A stretch of 64,000 bases of DNA from Aquisediminimonas profunda (GTDB taxonomy: Bacteria; Pseudomonadota; Alphaproteobacteria; Sphingomonadales; Sphingomonadaceae): positions 1,178,001 to 1,242,000 of the forward strand of contig NZ_CP080327.1 of NCBI RefSeq assembly GCF_019443285.1. Direction: 5' to 3'. The notes below the pieces were generated by a model that did not search any database, was not told the origin of the DNA, and saw nothing but the letters and a program-made list of their open reading frames with translations. The position numbers and the translations under genes were made by a program. Of the stretch, positions 19,279 through 28,353 are shown in pieces (within the stretch, counting starts at the first letter, position 1; each line of letters starts with the position of its first letter).

Positions 19279-20150
19279 TGAAAGTTGAAACCCACGAACT
19301 GATGGTATGCCTTATTGCGAATGAGGTGCACAACCACGGTGGGGTCGTGTTCGGCTCGTTCACGCCGCTCGCCTACTGTTCCTACATGCTGGCTAAGCTT
19401 ACTCATGCAAAGGACGTGACGTTGATCGGCTATAATGCGATCGACATGTCGGCAGTGGAGATGAGCTATTTCGGTGCCGAGGCGGCGGCTTACAAGTGCT
19501 CGACGGCGCGCATGGATGCACTTAACGAAGTCAACAGCATTCATCTCGACTGCCGCGGCATGGTTGAATGCATATCACCCGCCCAGCTGGATGGCACTGG
19601 TGCGTTCAATACGTCGCTCATTGGCGATCCGGATCATCCCAAGATATATCTTCCAGGTCAGGCGGGTGCGTCGGATGTCGCACAGACGTACGAGCGAATG
19701 ATCTTCTATATCGGGAACCATTCCACAAGGACATTGGTCCCGAAGGTCGATTTTGTTTCCGGCAATCGCTGGAAGATCAGCCCCGAAGAGCGCCGCAAAC
19801 ACGGCCTAGCAGTGGGTCCGTACAAGGTAGTCACCAACCTCGCTGTCCTTGAAAAGGAAGATGAGAAGCGCCCTTTCCGTCTGGTAAGCGTGCATCCGGG
19901 GGTGACAGTTGATGAAGTTGTTGCCCAGACTGGCTTCGAATTGGACACGGCCGAGACTGTCGTCACGCCTGATCCTGATCCGATACACCTCGACTTGTTG
20001 CGGACGCGCATTGATCCTCGTGGAACAGCAAAACTCGGCATTCTGGGCGGCGAGGAGAGGCGCGATTATCTGCGCCAGATCATAGAGTTCGAATGGGAGC
20101 AGGCCAGGGACTACATCCGGAAGTCCAAGCGCACATTGGTCTCTTACTGA
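19278..20150 (+). CDS. Class I CoA-transferase-like protein, beta subunit (IpdB-like)
   Basis: A 290-residue beta-subunit partner of the preceding gene. By eye, TLIGYNAIDMSAVEMS (about residues 48-63) aligns with IIVESGLMDCSPVEVP of glutaconate CoA-transferase B. The position of the catalytic Glu54 of the transferase is Gly51 here. IpdB also lacks this Glu, and IpdAB hydrolyses a cyclic beta-diketone CoA ester in steroid C/D-ring breakdown. The complex is therefore more likely a C-C hydrolase or lyase on a CoA thioester than a transferase, which is testable but unproven. Confidence 0.83.
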   Translation: MKVETHELMVCLIANEVHNHGGVVFGSFTPLAYCSYMLAKLTHAKDVTLIGYNAIDMSAVEMSYFGAEAAAYKCSTARMDALNEVNSIHLDCRGMVECISPAQLDGTGAFNTSLIGDPDHPKIYLPGQAGASDVAQTYERMIFYIGNHSTRTLVPKVDFVSGNRWKISPEERRKHGLAVGPYKVVTNLAVLEKEDEKRPFRLVSVHPGVTVDEVVAQTGFELDTAETVVTPDPDPIHLDLLRTRIDPRGTAKLGILGGEERRDYLRQIIEFEWEQARDYIRKSKRTLVSY

Positions 20151-20291
20151 ACACTTTGCCCGTTGGCGTGAAGTAGTTCTAGGTGGCGGTGAATTGAGTG
20201 GTCCGGATTTTTGTGGACAGCCTTCGGATTATCTTCGGTGGCTTAGCCCAATCGGGCCTAATTTTATCAGATTCCTCAGGTGGATTGGCAA

Positions 20292-21440
20292 ATGTTTTAT
20301 AAAAGCGAGCATCAGGCACTGCAGGACTCCCTGCGTAAGTTCATCGAACGCGAGATCAACCCATATGTTGATCAGTGGGAAGCCGATGGAATTTTCCCTG
20401 CCAAGGAGCTGTTCAAGAAGATGGGGGATTCCGGGTTCTTGGGCATTACCAAGCCCGAGAAATTTGGTGGGGCCGGTCTTGACTACAGCTTTGGCGTTGC
20501 CATGGCGGAAGCGCTGGGTGACATTACCTGCGGCGGCGTGCCGATGGCCATCGGGGTCCAGACAGATATGGCAACACCAGCGCTTGCCAAGTATGGTGAT
20601 GACTCGGTTCGCGAAAATTTTTTGGCCCCCTCCATTTCCGGTGACTATGTGGCCTGCCTTGGCGTCTCAGAGCCGCAAGCAGGGTCTGACGTGGCGGCTA
20701 TCAAGACGACAGCGCGAAAGGACGGTGGTGATTACATCATCAACGGTACCAAAATGTGGACGACCAACGGGACGCAGGCAGATTGGATCTGCTTATTGGC
20801 CATTACCGATAGCGAAGGTTCGATATACAAGAACAAGTCTCTCATCTGTGTGCCGATGGATACGCCTGGTGTTTCTGTCGCCCCGAGGTTCCACAAGCTG
20901 GGACAGCATTCTTCGGATACAACGCAGGTGTTTTTTGACGATGTTCGGGTTCCCCAAGCAAACCGTATAGGCGATGAGGGGAAAGGCTTTATCTATCAGA
21001 TGGATCAGTTTCAGGAAGAGCGCCTATGGGGAGGGGCAAGCGTCCTTCGCGCGATGGAGCGGATCATCAGACTCACACGCGAATACACGGCTGGCAGATC
21101 CGTTTTTGGAGAACCCCTTTTGGAAAATCAGTCAATCTCTTTTTCACTTGTTGAGTTGGAAGTCGAGGTGGAGGCGCTCCGGTCACTGGTTTACCGGGCC
21201 ACAGAGGCCTACATCGAAGGCGAAGACGTCACACGGCTCGCCACGATGGTGAAGGTCAAGTTTGGCCGCTTGGTGCGCCGTGTTGCCGACACTTGCCTCC
21301 AGTATTGGGGAGGTCAAGGCTATATGTGGGATTCCCCGGTAGCACGAGCCTATCGCGATTTCCGGCTTTCCTCAATAGGAGGTGGGGCCGACGAAGTAAT
21401 GCTGCGAGTTCTTGCGAGGCAAGCAACCAAGGCGGTCTAG
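20292..21440 (+). CDS. Acyl-CoA dehydrogenase, AtuD/long-chain type
   Basis: A 382-residue acyl-CoA dehydrogenase starting at ATG 20292 (an in-frame GTG lies at 20280). It shows LGVSEPQAGSDVAAIKTT, IINGTKMWTTNG, FQEERLW and the C-terminal RLSSIGGGADEVML. The IGGGADE ending and FQEERL stretch are shared with citronellyl-CoA dehydrogenase AtuD and isovaleryl-type enzymes, in which the catalytic Glu sits on a different helix. With the atu-like operon 5 kb downstream, it may supply the missing AtuD-type step. It probably shares a transcript with the CoA-transferase-like pair and the following SnoaL-like gene. Confidence 0.88.
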   Translation: MFYKSEHQALQDSLRKFIEREINPYVDQWEADGIFPAKELFKKMGDSGFLGITKPEKFGGAGLDYSFGVAMAEALGDITCGGVPMAIGVQTDMATPALAKYGDDSVRENFLAPSISGDYVACLGVSEPQAGSDVAAIKTTARKDGGDYIINGTKMWTTNGTQADWICLLAITDSEGSIYKNKSLICVPMDTPGVSVAPRFHKLGQHSSDTTQVFFDDVRVPQANRIGDEGKGFIYQMDQFQEERLWGGASVLRAMERIIRLTREYTAGRSVFGEPLLENQSISFSLVELEVEVEALRSLVYRATEAYIEGEDVTRLATMVKVKFGRLVRRVADTCLQYWGGQGYMWDSPVARAYRDFRLSSIGGGADEVMLRVLARQATKAV

Positions 21441-21523
21441 GCGGATAGCACTCTCACAAGCAGAGGTGCCGCATTGCCAAGCAATTTCAATCATTTGATC
21501 TGGTTGGACGGCAGGAGGATACG

Positions 21524-21952
21524 ATGAATAAGCGGGTCGAAGGCGTTACCGAAGCTCCGTCATTAAAGGAAAAAGTCCAGCTCGCATACAGTGCCTTTAG
21601 TAGGGGCGATATGGATGGTTTCATGGCCCATCTTTGCTTTCATCCTGATGCCGTGATGATCGAGCCGGACGGGCTGCCATATGGAGGAAACTACAGAGGT
21701 CCGGACGCGATCCGCAAGGGAATCGAGAATGCAGTAGCTACCTGGGAGGACTTCGGGGGTTTTGTGGAAGATGTCGCTGCATCAGGTAATCTCGTCTATG
21801 TCCATATGCACGTCATGGGCAAGGGGAAGGCTTCAGGAGAGGCATTCGCTATGCCGATAGTCGAGGTCCTACGTTTTCGGGACGGACAACTCATAGAATT
21901 TCGGCCTTTCTATTTCGATACGGCGCGTTGCAGATCCTGCTTCGAACGATAG
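21524..21952 (+). CDS. SnoaL-like / NTF2-fold protein
   Basis: A 142-residue protein of the NTF2-like (SnoaL, ketosteroid-isomerase) fold. It has the N-terminal helix QLAYSAFSRGDMDGFMAHL, the FHPDAVM strand and a closing VEVLRFRDGQLIEFRPFYFD. Such proteins act as isomerases, dehydratases, cyclases or hydrolases on hydrophobic ring compounds. It follows the acyl-CoA dehydrogenase by 83 bp in the same direction. The catalytic role cannot be assigned from the sequence. Confidence 0.8.
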   Translation: MNKRVEGVTEAPSLKEKVQLAYSAFSRGDMDGFMAHLCFHPDAVMIEPDGLPYGGNYRGPDAIRKGIENAVATWEDFGGFVEDVAASGNLVYVHMHVMGKGKASGEAFAMPIVEVLRFRDGQLIEFRPFYFDTARCRSCFER

Positions 21953-22284
21953 AGCGGCTTGCGGTCTTATTGACCCGGCCGTTCGAGAAGTGGCGTCTCG
22001 CCCTGCCACGCGAAGGGCGCCGCAAACGTAGACGTTGCTTGCACCAATACGGCGAAAAATGAATTGAATTTCCGATACGGCGACCGGGCTGAACCGCTCG
22101 GAAGCAACCCTGTGTATCGGCACAATATGTTGGACACATCATTGCAGAGCAGCGCCTATTGACCAGGACTAACAGCGGGTGTGGATGGCTGTGGCGCTCA
22201 ATTCACCGTTGAAAGCGCAGTCCATTATGATAAAGTGACGTCAACTTATGTTACTGAGATTCATCTGCAAGATCGGATTCAACC
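21953..22284. other. Intergenic region with operator
   Basis: 332 bp before the RibBA-like gene. It contains the TGACGTCA site at 22236; otherwise I see no gene. Confidence 0.6.
22236..22243. promoter_or_regulatory. TGACGTCA operator-like site
   Basis: A perfect palindrome whose end is 41 bp upstream of the RibBA-like start, preceded by AAAG as in other sites. GTGACG would occupy the -35 position. Confidence 0.6.
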
Positions 22285-23406
22285 ATGGCGTTCTCAAAAT
22301 CAGAGCCTTATGGGCGCTCATCGGTCGAAGAGATTCTCAATGAGGCTCGAAACGGCAGGATGTTCATTCTGGTCGATGACGAGCACTCACAGAGCAAAGC
22401 CGATCTCGTTGTCCCCGCGCAAATGGCGACACCCGCAGCAGTTAACTTCATGGCCAAGCACGGTCGAGGGCTGATCTGCCTTGCGCTAACGAAGCAACGG
22501 GTAGAGCAGTTGGGCCTGCCGTTGATGTCACGCCGAAGCATTTCGCCATCCGGAACTGCATTTACCGTTTCGATCGAGGCTAGAGAAGGAGTCAGCACCG
22601 GCATATCCGCCGCTGATCGGGCACGAACAATTTCCGTGGCAATTGATGCCGCCAATACTCCCAACAGCATTGTTTCCCCAGGCCATGTTTTCCCGCTGAT
22701 GGCGCGAGACGGAGGTGTGCTCGTGCGGGCCGGCCACACCGAAGCGGCTGTCGATATTGCGCGTTTGGCTGGATTGAATCCCAGCGGTGTGATCTGCCCG
22801 ATACTCGATCTTGATGGCAAGATGGCATGCCTCGCTGACATTAGCCGATTGGCGGAGCTTCACGAAATGAAGATTGGCAACATTCGGGACCTAATCGCGT
22901 ATCGCCGCAGGTTCGATAATTTGGTCGAGTGTACGGCCGACGAAGCGTTCGTTTCCGAATATGGTGGTGATTGGCGAATGCTCACCTATCGCAGCATTGT
23001 CGACAACAGCCGCAACTATGCGCTTGTGAAGGGCAAGATTGACTCAGCGTCTCCACTGCTCGTGCGGGTACATGTCGCGTCGATATTCTCGGATATGCTC
23101 GGACAACCTGGGCCTCGCAAGCGTCTGCTTCAGCGCTCAATGATGGAAGTTGGCAAAGAGGGCAAGGGTGTTGTCCTTTTGCTGGTGCCCGAGTCTGAAA
23201 CGGCGTCAGATGTCCCATCGTCAAGGGATCGCGACATGGATCTGCGGACCTACGGCATCGGTGCGCAAATTCTAGCCGACCTCGGTGTCCACGACATGAT
23301 TCTTCTTACCAACTCACCGCACCGGGCTATCGTTGGTGTAGAAGCCTTTGGCCTCAACGTTGTGGGAGAGCGCCCGTTCCAGGAGGCGAGCACTGGATTG
23401 CAGTGA
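22285..23406 (+). CDS. RibBA-like protein with altered active site
   Basis: A 373-residue protein with the two-domain layout of RibBA (3,4-dihydroxy-2-butanone-4-phosphate synthase plus GTP cyclohydrolase II). The N-terminal domain keeps FTVSIEAREGVSTGISAADR, PGHVFPL and RAGHTEA (His151). The acidic loop that is DDEDRENEGD in E. coli RibB reads DDEHSQSKAD (residues 31-40), losing Arg37, Glu38 and Glu40 (E. coli numbers). The Glu174 position is Pro172. The C-terminal domain has none of the zinc cysteines of GTP cyclohydrolase II. Normal riboflavin synthesis is unlikely. Its own TGACGTCA operator and location suggest a catabolic job. Confidence 0.82.
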   Translation: MAFSKSEPYGRSSVEEILNEARNGRMFILVDDEHSQSKADLVVPAQMATPAAVNFMAKHGRGLICLALTKQRVEQLGLPLMSRRSISPSGTAFTVSIEAREGVSTGISAADRARTISVAIDAANTPNSIVSPGHVFPLMARDGGVLVRAGHTEAAVDIARLAGLNPSGVICPILDLDGKMACLADISRLAELHEMKIGNIRDLIAYRRRFDNLVECTADEAFVSEYGGDWRMLTYRSIVDNSRNYALVKGKIDSASPLLVRVHVASIFSDMLGQPGPRKRLLQRSMMEVGKEGKGVVLLLVPESETASDVPSSRDRDMDLRTYGIGAQILADLGVHDMILLTNSPHRAIVGVEAFGLNVVGERPFQEASTGLQ

Positions 23407-23750
23407 GGAGTAGTATGTCGCTCGTTCGGAGGCCGAGGAAAAGGCGAAGCCAAGCTGAGCGGCGGGCAACGTTCGTAAACACCGTGCTGGCGCGCGCCAC
23501 AACAAATCCGTGATTTTTGACGCTATATGCGCGGGAGCCGGTGCCGCGCAGCCAGAGCGACAGTTGTGCAGAATGCGGAGTTCGCTGCGCCGCTGTATTG
23601 AGGAGTTCGCGATTCCGAGTGATTGAGCATTAAAAATAGAAGTGATATCAAGTTTGTGTTGACGGTTTGGCATGGCTGTGTAGTTTCGGAGCATTAGGGC
23701 GTTTTATAGCGTGCGCGACTCGCGGCCAAGTTGAGCGAATGGATGTTTCA
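23407..23750. other. Intergenic region with operator
   Basis: 344 bp between the RibBA-like and NmrA-like genes. It contains the TGATATCA site at 23643 and no convincing gene. Confidence 0.6.
23643..23650. promoter_or_regulatory. TGATATCA operator-like site
   Basis: A perfect palindrome 100 bp upstream of the first NmrA-like/EthD pair. Its context, AAG-TGATATCA-AGTTT, resembles the other sites. Confidence 0.55.
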
Positions 23751-24686
23751 ATGAAAATTCTCGTTATCGGAGGCACTGGAGGACTTGGCGGACACGCAGC
23801 AATACACCTCCGTAACAACGGCCATGAGATCTCAATCGGCTCGCGCAATCCGCCACCTGAAGCAACGCCGATGGCAAAGATGCCCTTCGTGCAAGGCGAT
23901 TACATGAACGGCGATTACTCGTCGGATCGACTGAAGGGATTTGATGCCCTTGTGTTCGTGGCCGGCAATGATGGCCGCCACGTACCGGCCACGGCGGATA
24001 TGGACGAGCATTTGCGACGGGCCGCTCTGGAGGCACAGCCTGCCGTTATGCGCGGAGCGCGAGACGCCGGGATAAAGCGAGTAGTCCAGATTGGGAGCTT
24101 CTATCCTCAGGCTGCACCCGAACTTGAAGCGGGCAATTATTACGTCCAATCGCGCCGCCTTGCCTGCGAGCTTGGCCGGGCTGAGGGTCGACCAGGATTT
24201 GATGTCATTAGCATCAATCCACCTTTTATGGTTGGTGGCGTTCCTGGCCTGCCTAGCCAACTGATGGATCCTAATGCCGCCTGGGCGATCGGTGATCTGG
24301 ACGGTCCAATGTTTGGGCCGTCTGGTGGGACCAATTTCATGAGCTACAATTCGCTGAGCCAGGCGATCGAAGGCGCGCTCATGCGAGGTGAACCGGGCAA
24401 AGCCTATCTGGTTGGCGACCAAAATCTAAGCTTCGCTGATTATCTAAGCCTATTCTTCAAGGCTGCCGGCAAGCCAATCCACCTGGAATCGCGTGATGAG
24501 GCGCATCCCATTTTTCCTGACTGGCTTATCTTCCAAGGGCGCGGCAATTTCATCAGCTTCGAACCCGACCCGAAGGATGCGTCACTACTTGGCTATGCAC
24601 GCAATGATGTCGTCAATGGAGCCGCTGAAGCTGTGCAATGTTACCTGCAGAGGAGAAGCACCGCCCAACGCGCGATGTCAGCATGA
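23751..24686 (+). CDS. NAD(P)-binding NmrA/epimerase-like protein (copy 1)
   Basis: A 311-residue Rossmann-fold protein beginning KILVIGGTGGLGGHAA, the dinucleotide-binding glycine motif of atypical/extended SDRs. It lacks an obvious YxxxK pair in the usual place, so it may be an NmrA-type sensor or a reductase. The start at 23751 is chosen by alignment with the second copy (38865); an ATG at 23739 is in frame. Stretches such as INPPFM, GGTNFMSYNSLSQAIEGAL and GEPGKAYLVGDQNLS are almost identical in both copies. An EthD-family gene follows 30 bp later in each case, which suggests a functional pair. Confidence 0.82.
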   Translation: MKILVIGGTGGLGGHAAIHLRNNGHEISIGSRNPPPEATPMAKMPFVQGDYMNGDYSSDRLKGFDALVFVAGNDGRHVPATADMDEHLRRAALEAQPAVMRGARDAGIKRVVQIGSFYPQAAPELEAGNYYVQSRRLACELGRAEGRPGFDVISINPPFMVGGVPGLPSQLMDPNAAWAIGDLDGPMFGPSGGTNFMSYNSLSQAIEGALMRGEPGKAYLVGDQNLSFADYLSLFFKAAGKPIHLESRDEAHPIFPDWLIFQGRGNFISFEPDPKDASLLGYARNDVVNGAAEAVQCYLQRRSTAQRAMSA

Positions 24687-24716
24687 ATTTTATGACCCTT
24701 TAAAGGAGAGTATGAA

Positions 24717-25073
24717 ATGATTAAGGTTCTTGCGTTTCTCAAAAAGCGCCCCGACATGACGGCCGAGCAATTCAAGCGTCAGTACGAAAATGGCCATGCG
24801 GTGTTCTCTTTGGAATATATTCCTAATGCTAAGAAGTATGTTCGGCGATACGTTGAACCAGTTGTCAAGCCGCTTACCGGCGAAGTCTCGGCTCAGGACT
24901 TCGATGCATTGACTGAAATTTGGTTCGAGACGCGCGAGGATTACGAAAAGGACTTCGGCCGCATTGCCGAGCCGGAAATTCAGAAACTGTTCCTTGAGGA
25001 CGAAGACAAGCTGTTTGCTAATCATGACCACACAATCATGATCGTGGTCGATGAATGCGAATCCGCAATATAG
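24717..25073 (+). CDS. EthD-family protein (copy 1)
   Basis: A 118-residue protein of the EthD family (dimeric alpha+beta barrel), with the characteristic MTAEQFKRQYENGHAVF near the N-terminus. AAAGGAG sits nine bases before the ATG. EthD proteins are found beside oxidative degradation genes, and their chemistry is mostly undefined. The gene is paired with an NmrA-like gene here and at 39850, which gives the strongest hint that the two products work together. Confidence 0.85.
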   Translation: MIKVLAFLKKRPDMTAEQFKRQYENGHAVFSLEYIPNAKKYVRRYVEPVVKPLTGEVSAQDFDALTEIWFETREDYEKDFGRIAEPEIQKLFLEDEDKLFANHDHTIMIVVDECESAI

Positions 25074-25228
25074 CGTGCAGCTATTTCTCCATCACAGTTC
25101 CTTCGTAGCACATGGGAATGACAAAGTGTTCAAGGCAGATGCTGCGTCGCCGTGGACGTTGAAGTTCTGTTGGCGGGGATCGCGCACCGATCCTTGCCAC
25201 CTTAGCAGGCTAATCGAGAAGATTTGAC

Positions 25229-26362
25229 ATGAACAATGACACGAGATCCATTCTGTTTGAGCCCGTTAACATCGGCAAGCTTGAGCTATCAAATCGCATC
25301 GTGATGGCGCCAATGACCCGCGGGTTTTCACCGAACGGAATTCCCGGCCAGAATGTGATCGATTATTATCGTCGGCGTGCCGAAGGCGGGGTGGGACTCA
25401 TCATAACGGAAGGAACGTGGATTCCTCATTGGAGCAGCTCCAATAATCCCAACGTGCCAGATTTTTTCGGCGATGAGGCGCTTGCTGGATGGAAGCGTGT
25501 AGCTGACGCTGTGCACGCTGCGGGATCGAAAATAATGCCGCAATTGTGGCATGTAGGGCAGTTCGGGAGCGCTGGATCTCCCAACGCTCCCGAGGGAGCC
25601 CCAAAAACCCGGCAAATTGGTCCATCGGGTATGATTGGAGAATTGGGCACGCCGGTCGAGATGCTTGATGTCCCGGCCACACAAAAGGATATCGATGAGG
25701 TAAGTGAAGCCTATGTCGTTGCTGCAGAATCCGCGCAACACCTTGGCTTTGACGGGGTGGAAATCCATGCCGCCCATGGTTATTTGCTGGACCAGTTCTT
25801 CTGGAGCGCGACCAATTTGCGCGACGATAAATATGGAGGGGCAACGCTTGTCGAGCGGGCACGTATTGCACTCGATATCGTTCGTGAAATGCGTCGCCGC
25901 ACTGGGCCGGAATTCCCGATCGTAATGCGCATTTCGCAGTGGAAGCAGCAGGATTATGCTGCAAGATTGGCCGAGACGCCCGAAGAACTCGGATCATTTG
26001 TCGGGCCGCTGGCCGATGCAGGCGTCGACATCTTTCATTGTTCACAAAGGCGGTTCTGGGAGGGCGAGTTCGGCACCGACATGAACGTGGCGGGTTGGGT
26101 CAAGAAGCTTTCTGGAAAGCCGTCAATTACGGTCGGCTCGGTAACTTTGCAGCAGGATATGCTTGAGACCTTCGCCGGGGAACGCAATGTTAGCTCCTCG
26201 AACATCGGCAAACTGTGCGAGCTCCTGGCCCGTGGCGATTTTGACTTGGTTGCAATCGGGCGCGCTTTAATCGCAGATTCGGAATGGGCAGAAAAAGTCC
26301 ACAGGCATGCTGATAGCGAACTGAAGATATTTTCGCTCGAAATGCTTGGAGGCTTGGAATAG
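25229..26362 (+). CDS. Old yellow enzyme family NADH:flavin oxidoreductase
   Basis: A 377-residue FMN-dependent ene-reductase. The N-terminus has IVMAPMTRGFSPNGIPGQ. The substrate-activating pair is in EIHAAHGYLLDQFFW (His-His type). The FMN phosphate region is AIGRALIADSEWAEKV. It would reduce an alpha,beta-unsaturated carbonyl or ring double bond. It lies 155 bp after EthD copy 1 and is probably co-transcribed with it. No operator-like site was seen directly upstream. Confidence 0.9.
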   Translation: MNNDTRSILFEPVNIGKLELSNRIVMAPMTRGFSPNGIPGQNVIDYYRRRAEGGVGLIITEGTWIPHWSSSNNPNVPDFFGDEALAGWKRVADAVHAAGSKIMPQLWHVGQFGSAGSPNAPEGAPKTRQIGPSGMIGELGTPVEMLDVPATQKDIDEVSEAYVVAAESAQHLGFDGVEIHAAHGYLLDQFFWSATNLRDDKYGGATLVERARIALDIVREMRRRTGPEFPIVMRISQWKQQDYAARLAETPEELGSFVGPLADAGVDIFHCSQRRFWEGEFGTDMNVAGWVKKLSGKPSITVGSVTLQQDMLETFAGERNVSSSNIGKLCELLARGDFDLVAIGRALIADSEWAEKVHRHADSELKIFSLEMLGGLE

Positions 26363-26577
26363 ATACAAGAGAAAGCAGACCAATCTCGGTTCCGTTCATC
26401 TTATACGAACCTGTAAACAGTCATCGCCTTGCACGGGCAACAATCAAGTGATCGACAGGGTTGTATAAAGTGGGGCTGGGTTCAGGCTAGTAGTTTTTAT
26501 TGTACATTTTTTAGTATCCTACGGCAAATACTCTTCGGGTGCGGTTTGACCACAAAAGTCGCGCCGCGACATGGCGA

Positions 26578-28353
26578 CTATAGGAATTTTTCCGGAACCC
26601 TAATGGGATAGTCGAGCAGTATCTGTGCGTGTCCCTTGCCCTGAGGGTCATTCCGCAACGAAGCGATGCCGCCACCGTCCAAAGCCTCGTTCAGGAGGAA
26701 GTTCAGGGCATTGATTCCAGGCACATCAAACCGACGCACTGTGCCTTTGGTATTGTATGCGAAATAGTCCGATACCGCAGTTTCGGTCAGAGCGGCCTTT
26801 ATGTAAGGGAGGTATTCGGGCTTCCTTGCAATCACACCGATATTGACCGAATTGCCCTTGTCTCCACTTCGCGCCCAAGCGAGCTGCACAAGGGGAACGA
26901 TGTGTGTGGCAGCGTCAATTGACGCGGCCTCGACTGGCTTGCAACGGATGGGCGCGACGGCTGATTTGTCGAGCGCAAGTGAAATTGGCACGCATGTCTC
27001 TGTGCCTTCAAAATCAACGGCCTGTCGAACCTTCGACTTGGGAACAAGGCAGCTGAACAGTCGGACCAGCGGCATGACGCGCGGCCGGTTTCCCCCAAGA
27101 TTTGTAATGCCGGGCGCCATCGACGTGCCGGAGGACGTAGCCTCCTTTACCAAGAGTTCGAGTGCGGCGGCATCGTGGTGTTTGGCCGCAAGCTTCATTA
27201 TCACTTCACGAGCATGGGTCGCGCGAGAGTGCGGTCCATACGCTGCTTCAGAACCTATTATTTCAAGCGAAGTCTCGGAATAGCCATTCTTTCCGTCATC
27301 TCTGAGAAGCCTTTCGCACCGTTTGAGTACAGACTCACCCAGTTTGCGTGCCTTCCGTGCGGCATCGATCCCGATGACAGTCAGGTACATCCCGACCCTG
27401 AAGCCGTCACTATATGTGATGCTCGCCTTGTAACATTCTGTTGGGGCCTTCCCGAGCGCATGGCCTACGTGCACACAATTGGGTCCGATTTCTTCGATCT
27501 GGACTTGCGTAAAGTCGCAAACGACATCCGGAAGAATATAGGCCGCCGGATCGCCGATCTCATAGAGAAGCTGTTCGGCAACTGTGCCAAACGACACTAG
27601 CCCCCCTGTATCGGGAGCCTTTTCAACGTCAAACGATCCATCGGGGTAGATTGAGGCGATCGGATACCCGATGTTCGACCAGTCTCCCGTCAATTCCCAA
27701 TCCGTATGAATTCCGCCACTCGCCTGTGCCCCACACTCCAAGATGTGTCCTGCAAGCGAGCCCCCGGCGAGCTCATTCAAATTGCGCTCGGTCCATCCAA
27801 ACTCGTGTATGCATGCGCCAAGCGTGACTGCACTGTCGACGCACCGTCCAGTGATTACGATGTCCGCTCCACGATCAAGCGCAAACGCTATCGGGAACGC
27901 GCCAAGATACACATTTGCACTTTGGATGTTCTCGGGCAGAGGCTCGCTCGTAAACATGTCACAAGTGCCTTCGCTTCGCAGGTCCTCAAGTTGCGGCATG
28001 ATGTCGTCGCCATGAACAACCGCAACTTTCAATTGCAGGCCCTGACTTTCGATTGCGCCACGAATTGCCTGCGCGCAAGACTCGGGATTCACGCCGCCAG
28101 CATTCGAGATAATCTTGATCTTGCGTTCGGCAATCGCCGGGAGATGGCGTACCAGAGTCGAGACAAAATCCGTAGCATAGCCCGCAATCGCATTCTTGCT
28201 CCGGGCGCGCGCCATGATCGACATTGTGATTTCCGCAAGATAGTCGAAAACAACATAGTCGAGTTCAGGTGCCCGCAAGAGCTGGGGAAGGGCGATGCCA
28301 GAGTCTCCCCAGAAGCCCGATGCGCCGCCGATCTTGATCGCCTTGCGAGTCAT
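26578..28353 (-). CDS. atuA: AtuA-like acyclic terpene utilisation protein (DUF1446)
   Basis: A 591-residue AtuA-family protein, the length usual for Pseudomonas AtuA. It opens with IKIGGASGFWGDSGIALPQLL and contains IISNAGGVNPESC and DIVITGRCVDSAVTLG. AtuA is needed for citronellol/geraniol-type catabolism, but its reaction is not established; hydration or cleavage near the isohexenyl-glutaconyl-CoA step has been proposed for this family. It is the last gene of a four-gene minus-strand operon and overlaps the preceding biotin carboxylase gene by four bases. Confidence 0.88.
   Translation of the reverse strand: MTRKAIKIGGASGFWGDSGIALPQLLRAPELDYVVFDYLAEITMSIMARARSKNAIAGYATDFVSTLVRHLPAIAERKIKIISNAGGVNPESCAQAIRGAIESQGLQLKVAVVHGDDIMPQLEDLRSEGTCDMFTSEPLPENIQSANVYLGAFPIAFALDRGADIVITGRCVDSAVTLGACIHEFGWTERNLNELAGGSLAGHILECGAQASGGIHTDWELTGDWSNIGYPIASIYPDGSFDVEKAPDTGGLVSFGTVAEQLLYEIGDPAAYILPDVVCDFTQVQIEEIGPNCVHVGHALGKAPTECYKASITYSDGFRVGMYLTVIGIDAARKARKLGESVLKRCERLLRDDGKNGYSETSLEIIGSEAAYGPHSRATHAREVIMKLAAKHHDAAALELLVKEATSSGTSMAPGITNLGGNRPRVMPLVRLFSCLVPKSKVRQAVDFEGTETCVPISLALDKSAVAPIRCKPVEAASIDAATHIVPLVQLAWARSGDKGNSVNIGVIARKPEYLPYIKAALTETAVSDYFAYNTKGTVRRFDVPGINALNFLLNEALDGGGIASLRNDPQGKGHAQILLDYPIRVPEKFL

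Noticed and set aside
24200-24207. TGATGTCA inside the NmrA-like gene (another lies near 52419 in the integrase)
   Set aside because: Within coding sequence and away from any start; consistent with chance matches to an 8-mer.
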